From positions 1-53,889 of the forward strand of contig CACYPH010000010.1 in assembly GCA_902776185.1 (NCBI GenBank): a stretch of 53,889 bases of DNA, written 5' to 3'. Numbering within the stretch: the stretch's first letter is position 1; every line of letters begins with the position of its first letter. The notes under the pieces were generated by a model that saw nothing but the letters and a program-made list of their open reading frames with translations, did not search any database and had not been told where the DNA came from. Positions 26,560-33,623 of this stretch are shown here, piece by piece. The position numbers and the translations under genes are program-made. The DNA comes from an uncultured Ruminococcus sp. Its GTDB lineage: Bacteria > Bacillota > Clostridia > Oscillospirales > Acutalibacteraceae.

Positions 26560-27284
26560 GAGCGTCCCTCCTTTACCAGCTTGACGAAAGCGGCTTCGAA
26601 ATCATCAACATCCGCTTCTTTCATGATTTCATCGGCAGTGCCGACCGTGATCAGCTTGCCGTCCTTCATCACGGCAAGGCGGTCGCACATCTCCTGTGCT
26701 TCCTCCAGATAGTGGGTGGTCAGGATGATTGTCAGCTCGCCCTTGATCGCCTTGATCGCCTCCCACAGCTCAGCTCTGGCGATCACATCCAGACCGAGGG
26801 TCGGCTCGTCGAGGAACAGTACGCTCGGCGAATTGATCAGCGCCATCGCGATCGAGACCCTGCGCTTGTAGCCGCCGGAGAGCTTCTTGAGCCGCTTATC
26901 CATAACTTTACCGAGGCTCAGCGCGTCGCGCAGCTCGACGATCTTCTTCTCGGCGGCGTCCTTATCCATGCCGTAGATACCCGCCATCATCTTGAGGTTC
27001 TCGCGGGCAGTGAGGTTTTCGGCGACCGCGGTCTCCTGCGGAGAGATCGCGATGCGCTCGCGGATCTTCTGCTTATCGCCTAGGATGCTGAACCCCGCGA
27101 TCTCTGCGTCGCCCGAGGTGGGCGCGGTCAGGGTAGACAGCATCTTAATGGTCGTTGTTTTTCCGGCGCCGTTCACGCCGAGCAGTCCGAACAGCTCGCC
27201 TTTTTCGATCTCAAGGCTGAGCGAGTCGACTGCGGTAATGTCTTTGTAGCGTTTTGTCAATGACGACAGCTTGATTTCAGTCAT
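26556..27284 (-). CDS. ABC transporter ATP-binding protein (drug-efflux type)
   Basis: 242 residues. Walker A is GVNGAGKTT, the signature LSGGYKRRVSIA, Walker B VLFLDEPTLGLD and the H-loop LTTHYLEEA. These are typical of DrrA/CcmA-like ATPases that pair with one ABC-2 permease. Its ends overlap both neighbours by 4 bp, so TetR regulator, ATPase and permease are translationally coupled. Confidence 0.92.
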   Translation of the reverse strand: MTEIKLSSLTKRYKDITAVDSLSLEIEKGELFGLLGVNGAGKTTTIKMLSTLTAPTSGDAEIAGFSILGDKQKIRERIAISPQETAVAENLTARENLKMMAGIYGMDKDAAEKKIVELRDALSLGKVMDKRLKKLSGGYKRRVSIAMALINSPSVLFLDEPTLGLDVIARAELWEAIKAIKGELTIILTTHYLEEAQEMCDRLAVMKDGKLITVGTADEIMKEADVDDFEAAFVKLVKEGRS

Positions 27285-27856
27285 TTGACCACTCCTTCCT
27301 TATTCTGAAAGCGACCGAGTAACCCGAGGTAAGCATCCGTCAGTATTTCGCTCGCTTCATCTGCTTTGTATTCTTGAAAACCCGTCGCATACATGACGGC
27401 AAGTCCGTGTACCAGCACCCACAGCACAGTATGTAACTGCCGTGCCTGATCGTATGACAGACCGTTTCTTTCCCGCATCACGGCGATGATCTTTTCGCTT
27501 TCGGCGGTATCATCATTCTTTTCTTTGCCGGTACGGTCGCGCATATAGAGCAGCTTGAACAACTGCGGCTCTTCGACCGCAAACTCGATATACGCCATGC
27601 CGCTCGCCTTATAGGGCGGGTATTTTCCGGACTGCATCGACGCAAAGGTCCGCTCGGCATACAGCTCATAAGCCTTGTCAAAAACAATCTTTTTGAGCGA
27701 TTCCATATTCGGAAAATTCGAAAAGATCGGCTGTGTCGAACAATTCAGCTTTTTCGCCAGCGCGCGGGTCGTCAGACCCTCTGTCCCCTGCTCGCGCACC
27801 AGATCCATCGAGGCGGTGATGATATCTTCGCGGGTGATTTTGATTGACGGAGGCAT
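27281..27856 (-). CDS. TetR/AcrR-family repressor of the ABC efflux operon
   Basis: 191 residues. The N-terminal helix-turn-helix is REDIITASMDLVREQGTEGLTTRALAKKLNCSTQPIFSNFPNM, and the C-terminal ligand domain has a TetR_C-like pattern. It is the first gene of the operon and overlaps the ATPase by 4 bp. A perfect 18-bp palindrome overlaps the promoter -10 right in front of the gene, so it most likely represses itself and the pump until an inducer binds. Confidence 0.9.
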   Translation of the reverse strand: MPPSIKITREDIITASMDLVREQGTEGLTTRALAKKLNCSTQPIFSNFPNMESLKKIVFDKAYELYAERTFASMQSGKYPPYKASGMAYIEFAVEEPQLFKLLYMRDRTGKEKNDDTAESEKIIAVMRERNGLSYDQARQLHTVLWVLVHGLAVMYATGFQEYKADEASEILTDAYLGLLGRFQNKEGVVK

Positions 27857-27870
27857 AACGCTCCTCCTTT

Positions 27871-27915
27871 ATATAACACTTGTTATATTATAGAGCAGAC
27901 GTCCTCGATTGTCAA
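27871..27915 (-). promoter_or_regulatory. Promoter with TetR-type palindromic operator
   Basis: Minus strand TTGACA (27910-27915), 17 bp, TATAAT (27887-27892). The perfect palindrome ATATAACA-CT-TGTTATAT (27871-27888) overlaps the last bases of the -10 and covers the start site. This is the expected operator of the TetR regulator at 27281-27856. Confidence 0.82.
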
Positions 27916-27931
27916 TACCCAAAGGCAGTTA

Positions 27932-27960
27932 TTGACACCGCTGACGATTTGTTTTACAAT
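27932..27960 (+). promoter_or_regulatory. Promoter of the O-antigen-ligase-like gene
   Basis: TTGACA (27932-27937), 17 bp, TACAAT (27955-27960). It is divergent from the TetR promoter; the two -35 boxes are 16 bp apart. Confidence 0.7.
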
Positions 27961-27989
27961 GGATACATATCATTCAAAGGACTGCGTTT

Positions 27990-29621
27990 ATGGCTAACAA
28001 GCAACAAAATCGTCAGAAAAGCGCTCAGTATCGCCCGAGCACGATGCCCGGATTTCTGATCAATCTCTACCTGATACTGATGTTCAGCTTCTTCCCCCTA
28101 TTCCTCACTCAGCAATTCGTCCGCGCGCGCAGGGATAAATACACCCTCTATCTGATCCTGTCAGGCGTGCTGATCCTCTCGGTCGTCATCGTGTCGCTGA
28201 TGGATTATTTCGAAGCAAAGCGGCATCAAAAAGCCGATCTGCATATCAAGCCGATCAGCTGTGCGGACATTTCCTTTTTATGCTTCTTCGGATTTGCGGC
28301 GATCTCCACGCTCCTCTCCAAATATCCCGCCGAATCCTTCCTCGGCGTATTTCCAAACGGAGGCAGAAATAACGGCCTGCTGCTGATGACGGTCTACCTC
28401 TTGGTCTATCTCGTCATCACACGGCGGTATCACTTCAAGGATTATGTGATCGCAGTTTATCTGGTCTTTTCATCTGTCGTCGCATTTCTTGCGATCGTCA
28501 ACTTCTTCTACATCGATCTGATCCGTGTGTATGACGGCTATATCGACCTTTGGAAGCTCTTTGAAGACACATCGAACGCAAATACGAATGTCCTGCTCAA
28601 CTTCGGCAGTACCCTCGGCAACAAGAATCTGATCGCGGCATTTATGTGTCTGTTTCTGCCAATCGCGGTGATGACCTTTGTAATCACCGAAAAGCGGTAT
28701 CTGCGGATCATCAGCGGGATCGCGGCAGCTTTCGCCTACTGCGGTCTGCTGTGCGCCGACTCCACCTCTGCTATCCTCGGTCTGGTGATCGCTGTCGCGG
28801 TGATGGCGATCTTCTCGGCACGCCGCTATGATTATCTAAAGCGCTATTTACTGGCGCTTGCGATCATGCTTGCCGCGTCAAAGCTGCTGCGGCTGTTCTC
28901 CTATATCATGGGCGATATCAGCAAGGGCTTTGAATTCATTCAGACCTTCCTGATCTACAGCAGAGCGGTGTATATCCCGCTTGCCGTATGCGCCGTACTG
29001 TTCATCCTGATGCAGGTGTTTGAGAAAAAGCTCGCGCCGCATTACCCGAAAAAAGCGGTCGTGATCACCCTGATCGCACTGACCGTCGGCGGGATCTGTG
29101 CGGGGATCTGGGCAGTTGTCTATTACTCCTGTATCGCTCCCGAAGCTCAGCTCAGCGAAGACCTCAGCGGACTGCTCCGCTTCGACGAAAAGTGGGGTAC
29201 GCATCGCGGCTACTACTGGATCAAAAGCCTTGATGAATACAAGGATTTTGATATCCTCCGCAAGCTGTTCGGTTACGGTCCTGACAGCGCAGTCGTCGTC
29301 ATGGAGCCGTACTTCCCCGAGATGCTCACCAAATTCAATGAGACCTCGACCGATACGGTGCATAACGAGTTTCTCAACTACTTCATCACACAGGGTGCGC
29401 TGGGACTGCTCAGCTATCTCATGATTCTCGGCACGATTACGGTGCGTGCGATCCGCCGCGCGAAAAACGATCCTATCATCCTGATCTTCCTGTCGGCTGT
29501 CATCTGCTGTGCCGCCCAGTCGGTCGTCAACCTCTATCAGCCGATCACCACGCCGATCTTCTTTATCTTCCTGTCGATCACTGAAGCGCTGAATCGACAA
29601 ACCGATCTCAAACGAGCATGA
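27990..29621 (+). CDS. O-antigen-ligase-like (Wzy/WaaL) polytopic membrane protein
   Basis: 543 residues with about ten to twelve membrane spans. Motifs of the O-antigen ligase/polymerase family are visible: the stretch FGSTLGNKNLIAAFMCLFLPIAV (about 210-230), and the large C-terminal loop with LFGYGPDSA and STDTVHNEFLNYFITQGALGLLSYL, which carries the HNxxL-like catalytic His. In Gram-positives such proteins polymerise or ligate lipid-linked surface glycans. No glycosyltransferases flank it, so the target glycan is unknown. The ATG follows AAAGGA at longer than ideal spacing. It is a single-gene unit between a promoter and a terminator. Confidence 0.8.
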   Translation: MANKQQNRQKSAQYRPSTMPGFLINLYLILMFSFFPLFLTQQFVRARRDKYTLYLILSGVLILSVVIVSLMDYFEAKRHQKADLHIKPISCADISFLCFFGFAAISTLLSKYPAESFLGVFPNGGRNNGLLLMTVYLLVYLVITRRYHFKDYVIAVYLVFSSVVAFLAIVNFFYIDLIRVYDGYIDLWKLFEDTSNANTNVLLNFGSTLGNKNLIAAFMCLFLPIAVMTFVITEKRYLRIISGIAAAFAYCGLLCADSTSAILGLVIAVAVMAIFSARRYDYLKRYLLALAIMLAASKLLRLFSYIMGDISKGFEFIQTFLIYSRAVYIPLAVCAVLFILMQVFEKKLAPHYPKKAVVITLIALTVGGICAGIWAVVYYSCIAPEAQLSEDLSGLLRFDEKWGTHRGYYWIKSLDEYKDFDILRKLFGYGPDSAVVVMEPYFPEMLTKFNETSTDTVHNEFLNYFITQGALGLLSYLMILGTITVRAIRRAKNDPIILIFLSAVICCAAQSVVNLYQPITTPIFFIFLSITEALNRQTDLKRA

Positions 29622-29628
29622 TACAACA

Positions 29629-29661
29629 ATCCCCATCTTATCATCATGATAGGATGGGGAT
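29629..29661. terminator. Bidirectional terminator after the ligase-like gene
   Basis: ATCCCCATCTTATCAT pairs with ATGATAGGATGGGGAT around one base (one G-T pair). It separates the plus-strand gene from the convergent eight-gene operon. Confidence 0.8.
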
Positions 29662-29665
29662 ATCT

Positions 29666-29917
29666 TTATTTCTTATGCTTCCCTGCTTCCATCGCCTCTT
29701 TAAGCGATTTGACCGTGCCGTCGGGGTAGCGGACGTCCATATTGTCAAGCCTCTGTTTGAAATTTTTGCGGAAGCCCTTTAAATATACAGCGTAAAGCTC
29801 CTTTTGGCGCTTCTGTTCCTCGTCCGTCAAGCCCTGCTCCTTCTTCTTTTTGGCGAGGGCGTTGATCTCTGCGAGTAACGCCTCTGTGCTGAGTTCTTCT
29901 GCCTTCATATATCTCAT
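29666..29917 (-). CDS. DUF896 (YnzC-like) small protein
   Basis: 83 residues. The core LSTEALLAEINALAKKKKEQGLTDEEQKRQKELYAVYLKGFRKNFKQRLDNMDV matches the DUF896/YnzC family: two helices, then a short tail. YnzC of Bacillus is a small helical cytoplasmic protein without a settled function. Two starts are possible. The first ATG overlaps the ruvX stop (ATGA), suggesting coupling; the ATG three codons later has AAAGGA at better spacing. Last gene of the minus-strand operon. Confidence 0.88.
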   Translation of the reverse strand: MRYMKAEELSTEALLAEINALAKKKKEQGLTDEEQKRQKELYAVYLKGFRKNFKQRLDNMDVRYPDGTVKSLKEAMEAGKHKK

Positions 29918-30327
29918 CCTTTCTGACTGTCTAAGTAATCCTGCAGAATGATCGACGCCGCTACAGCGTCCACCTGCTTTTTGCGTTTCTTTCCGTATAC
30001 CTCTTTCGCGCTGAGATAGGCGTGGGCGGTGATGGTCGTGCCGCGCTCATCCTGCATGACGTACGGCACATCGGCAAGATCGCCGATCTTCTGTGCGAGT
30101 TCTCTTGCACGGGTCGCGCTCTCGCCCTCGGAACCGTCCATATTCTTCGGCAGTCCGACGACGACCCTCTCAGCCTTGTTTTCTTTGATTTTATCGGTGA
30201 TCTTCTGTACCAGCCGATCGTCGTTATGCTCCTCTATCACGCACAGCGACGAGGCGAGGAATCCGCTTTTATCGCTGATTGCCAGACCTGTTCGCGCATG
30301 ACCGAGGTCAACTGAAATAATGATCAT
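29914..30327 (-). CDS. ruvX: RuvX/YqgF, putative pre-16S rRNA nuclease
   Basis: 137 residues, the normal length. MIIISVDLGHARTGLAISD carries the first catalytic Asp (DxGxxRxGxA pattern), ERVVVGLPKNMDGSEGESATRARELAQKI the central VGLPxxMxG motif, and VDAVAASIILQDYLD the last acidic residues. The protein finishes the 5' end of 16S rRNA and was earlier called a Holliday junction resolvase-like protein. RBS AGGAAGGG. It lies 10 bp after the transglutaminase lipoprotein gene. Confidence 0.95.
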   Translation of the reverse strand: MIIISVDLGHARTGLAISDKSGFLASSLCVIEEHNDDRLVQKITDKIKENKAERVVVGLPKNMDGSEGESATRARELAQKIGDLADVPYVMQDERGTTITAHAYLSAKEVYGKKRKKQVDAVAASIILQDYLDSQKG

Positions 30328-30337
30328 AATACCCTTC

Positions 30338-31705
30338 CTAATAATAATTGAGCATCACGGTGACCGCGCTGCGATCCTCGTTGGGATAGTAGCTCATGTT
30401 GCTGTTATCGATCTCGTAATCGCTGAGCCATTCGTTGACCGCCTCTGCGTACTGAAAGAAATACTGCGGCGATTCCTTGAACATCACATCGATCGTTTCG
30501 TCATAATCGAGCGTTTCGGGATCGATATAAAAGGTGAAATATTCCTGCTGTTCCAACGCCGCAAGGTACAACCCCTCTTTGACCTCTGTCCCGTCATAGT
30601 CGGTCAAATGCGGACACTCATAGCGGTAGTAGGCATAAGCGGTCGCGGTGCATTCCGGCAAAAAAAGATTCAGCGCGACGGAATCGAAGTTCGTATCGTC
30701 GTCCAGATCCTCTTCGCTGAAATCAGCCAGCGCGGGAGAGCACTCGTGATCCTTTGCCAATGTGCTTTCATCCAGATTGAAATACTGATAGCGGCGGTAA
30801 TCGTAAAGCTGGTCGTCCCAGGTGGGATCGACATAATACCAGTCGTCGTCAAGGCTGACGGCGTTCCACATATGCAGGTCGTTGGAGCCGTCGCTGTCGT
30901 AACCGATGCCGGTGATCCCGACACAGTCGACGCCGACGCCGCAAAGCAGGAGCTGCATCGTACGGGCATAGCCCTCACAGACTGCCTGACCCTTGACCAA
31001 CGCCCCGTAAACGATGTAGGCTTCCTCTACCCTGTCATCGGAATTATGCACTTTTGCTGCCTCTTTATCATACTCACAAAGCCCGGCGATATAGTCATGG
31101 GCATATTTTTCGCGATCATAGGGAGAGAGACCGGCAGGGATCTTCGCATAAAAGGTGTTGGCGGCGAGATTGATTGCTTCCTGCATCGATTTTATTTCCT
31201 CAGGAGAATAAATCGACCGCATCTGCACCGCGGTATAATCCTCGTATTGATTCGTCAGCTGATAGACCGTGCCGGATAACCAGAACAGATCCGGATTATC
31301 GTCATACAGCGCCTTTGCCGCGATGCGGATATCCGCCGTCGAGAGCACATATCCGTCGACGATCGCCTGTCGGGTCTTATACAGCTCGTCATCGGAATCC
31401 TCGTCGCTGTCGGGATAGACGTCGCGCACGTTGTTATAGAGCGCGTCATACAACGCCTGCTGACCCTCGCTGAGCATATCGTAGGAATGGTTGGGCTTGA
31501 CGGGCGCGTAATAGGACGAATAGACATACTCGGTGGAATCCAGCGTCACATATTCCAGATCGTTATCCTCGGGGATCCCGCGGACAGTATCGGTTTTCGG
31601 AGAAAAATGCTGTCGTACTCTGTCGAGCAGATCACAGGACGTCAATGCCGACGCCATCATCATCAGGCTCAACAGGAGTGCAGTCATCCTCAGTAATCGG
31701 GTCAT
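30338..31705 (-). CDS. Transglutaminase-like lipoprotein
   Basis: 455 residues. A lipoprotein signal peptide ends in ALTSC (Cys about residue 24), so the protein should be anchored to the outer face of the membrane. The transglutaminase-like core has the full triad: Cys in GQAVCEGYARTMQLLL, His in NDLHMWNAV and Asp in YYVDPTWDD. Family members include cysteine peptidases and amidases acting on the cell surface. The C-terminal 150 residues contain a strand-rich region without a recognised motif. It lies 8 bp after tsaD within a housekeeping operon. Confidence 0.85.
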   Translation of the reverse strand: MTRLLRMTALLLSLMMMASALTSCDLLDRVRQHFSPKTDTVRGIPEDNDLEYVTLDSTEYVYSSYYAPVKPNHSYDMLSEGQQALYDALYNNVRDVYPDSDEDSDDELYKTRQAIVDGYVLSTADIRIAAKALYDDNPDLFWLSGTVYQLTNQYEDYTAVQMRSIYSPEEIKSMQEAINLAANTFYAKIPAGLSPYDREKYAHDYIAGLCEYDKEAAKVHNSDDRVEEAYIVYGALVKGQAVCEGYARTMQLLLCGVGVDCVGITGIGYDSDGSNDLHMWNAVSLDDDWYYVDPTWDDQLYDYRRYQYFNLDESTLAKDHECSPALADFSEEDLDDDTNFDSVALNLFLPECTATAYAYYRYECPHLTDYDGTEVKEGLYLAALEQQEYFTFYIDPETLDYDETIDVMFKESPQYFFQYAEAVNEWLSDYEIDNSNMSYYPNEDRSAVTVMLNYY

Positions 31706-31713
31706 GTGTACCT

Positions 31714-32727
31714 CTAAAAACAGTTTTCGCTGATGGGCAGGGTCGCGACGGCGTTGAGGTCGGACTTTGCGAGATGTCCCGCAAGATATTCATAGTATGC
31801 CTGCGCGCCGACCATCGCGCCGTTATCACCGCAAAGGGATTTTTCCGGCATATACAGGTCATATTTGCCCTGACAGCGACTTTGCAGCTCGCGGCGCAAG
31901 AGAGAATTTGCCGATACGCCGCCTGCAATCACTAGGGTAGTATACCCCAGATCCTCTGCCACAAGCAGAAAATTGTCCGCAAGACAGCCTACCACCGCTT
32001 TTCTGTAGGATGCACAGACGTCGGGAACGTTGATCTGCTCGCCCTTCTGCGCCTTGTTATGGATCAGGTTGATGACGGCGGTTTTGAGCCCCGAGAACGA
32101 GAAATCATAGGGAGAGCCGTCCACCTTCGGGCGCGGCATGGGATAGGCGCTGTCGTCGCCGCCCTCGGCGATCTTATCCAGTTCTACGCCGCCGGGATAA
32201 GGAATGCCCATCGCGCGTGCTGCCTTATCAAAGGCTTCGCCCGCGGCGTCGTCACGGGTGCGGCCGATGACCTTCATGTCGGTATAGTCGCGCACCTCGA
32301 CGATGTGACTGTGACCGCCGGATACAACTAAGCATAAAAACGGCGGTTTTAATTCTTTGTGAGAAATATAATTAGACGCGATATGCGAACGCAGATGATG
32401 CACGGGGATCAGCGGCTTATTGGTTGCAAGCGCAAAGCCTTTCGCAAAATTCACGCCCACCAGTAATGCGCCGATCAATCCGGGCGCGTAGGTGACCGCC
32501 ACCGCGTCGATGTTATCGAGCGTACAGCCGGCAGCCTTGATCGCTTCATCGACCACGCCGACGATCGCTTCTGCATGACGGCGGGAGGCGATCTCCGGCA
32601 CTACGCCGCCGTAGAGCTTGTGCTCCTCTACCTGAGAAGCGACAATATTCGAGAGGATGTTTCTGCCGTCCTCCACCACAGCCGCGGCGGTCTCGTCACA
32701 GCTGCTTTCTATCGCCAGAATCTTCAT
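31714..32727 (-). CDS. tsaD: tRNA N6-adenosine threonylcarbamoyltransferase
   Basis: 337 residues. It transfers the threonylcarbamoyl group to A37 of tRNAs reading ANN codons, together with TsaB and TsaE (not in the window). MKILAIESSCDETAAAVV is the usual N-terminus, VHHLRSHIAS carries the two metal-binding histidines, and VIAGGVSANSLLR with the C-terminal CGDNGAMVG completes the ASKHA fold. Its start overlaps the rimI stop by 4 bp. Confidence 0.97.
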   Translation of the reverse strand: MKILAIESSCDETAAAVVEDGRNILSNIVASQVEEHKLYGGVVPEIASRRHAEAIVGVVDEAIKAAGCTLDNIDAVAVTYAPGLIGALLVGVNFAKGFALATNKPLIPVHHLRSHIASNYISHKELKPPFLCLVVSGGHSHIVEVRDYTDMKVIGRTRDDAAGEAFDKAARAMGIPYPGGVELDKIAEGGDDSAYPMPRPKVDGSPYDFSFSGLKTAVINLIHNKAQKGEQINVPDVCASYRKAVVGCLADNFLLVAEDLGYTTLVIAGGVSANSLLRRELQSRCQGKYDLYMPEKSLCGDNGAMVGAQAYYEYLAGHLAKSDLNAVATLPISENCF

Positions 32728-33161
32728 TCCGATACCTTCTTTATCATAATCACCGCATCCTCACGCGGATCGTCATAGTAATTTTTCCGGATCGTGACCG
32801 GTTCAAAGTCGAACGCTTCGTACAGCGCCTTGGCGGGCGTATTGGACGCACGTACCTCAAGGCAGATGGTCCTGACCCCGCTGCAGGAGGTCAGCATCAG
32901 CTCGACGAGTTTTCTGCCCATGCCCTTGCGCCGATATTCCGGGTTGACCGCTAATTCAACGATACTGCCCTCGTCGGCGATCGCTTCGAACGCGATATAC
33001 CCGACGACTTTTTCATCATCCACCGCGACCGCGCAGTAGGAGTCGGCTTTATCCAGCTGGGAGGCGATGCTTTCCATGCTCCATGCACTCTCGCCGAAGC
33101 AGTCGTCCAGCAGTTCCTTGACGCCCGCAATATGCCCGGGCTGCATTTTTTGCAGGATCAT
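32724..33161 (-). CDS. rimI: Ribosomal-protein-alanine N-acetyltransferase RimI
   Basis: 145 residues from the ATG at 33159-33161, which overlaps the stop of the phosphatase gene (ATGA); the open frame reaches 33209 but has no better start. GNAT fold: EYRRKGMGRKLVELML is the acetyl-CoA loop (RxxGxG), VRASNTPAKALYEAFDFEPV the conserved motif B region. A rimI next to tsaD is a very common bacterial pairing. Confidence 0.92.
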   Translation of the reverse strand: MILQKMQPGHIAGVKELLDDCFGESAWSMESIASQLDKADSYCAVAVDDEKVVGYIAFEAIADEGSIVELAVNPEYRRKGMGRKLVELMLTSCSGVRTICLEVRASNTPAKALYEAFDFEPVTIRKNYYDDPREDAVIMIKKVSE

Positions 33162-33613
33162 AGCGTTGTAATCAGCAGCTTGACCGCGCCGATGATCTCG
33201 TCGCGGCACTTGCGGTAAGCGTTCAGATCGCCGCCGTAAGGATCGACGATTCCTTGTCTGAGATCATAGATATCGTCCACGTTGGGCGCGCGGCGCAAAA
33301 GGCGGAGCATATTCTCGGGGATGCCGATCGAGCGCAGGATCGCGTAATGCTCGTCGTTCAATGCGACAAACAGGCTGAATTCATTCAGATCGAGCGCCGG
33401 CAGAAATCGGGTACGGTGCATGGATAGGTCAAGACCGATCTCCGCGACCGCTTTCACCGCGTTTTCGGAAGCGGGTCTGTCCCCTACCGCGGCGACTCCC
33501 GCAGATTCAGCGACGTAGTCAAGCCCGCTCTGTGCGGCTAATTGATTGAAAATCACCGCCGCCATCGGACTGCGGCAGGTGTTGCCGGTACAAACAAATA
33601 ATATCTTTTTCAT
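33158..33613 (-). CDS. Low-molecular-weight protein phosphatase, YwlE-like (arginine phosphatase type)
   Basis: 151 residues from the ATG at 33611-33613, preceded by GGGAG; the frame runs to 33640 without support. The P-loop is CTGNTCRSPMA near the N-terminus and the general acid is the Asp in VDPYGGD. The Thr after Asn in CTGNTCRS matches Bacillus YwlE, where this Thr makes the enzyme specific for phosphoarginine; tyrosine-specific relatives usually have Ile there. No McsB arginine kinase is in the window. Confidence 0.88.
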   Translation of the reverse strand: MKKILFVCTGNTCRSPMAAVIFNQLAAQSGLDYVAESAGVAAVGDRPASENAVKAVAEIGLDLSMHRTRFLPALDLNEFSLFVALNDEHYAILRSIGIPENMLRLLRRAPNVDDIYDLRQGIVDPYGGDLNAYRKCRDEIIGAVKLLITTL

Positions 33614-33623
33614 AGGTTTCTCC

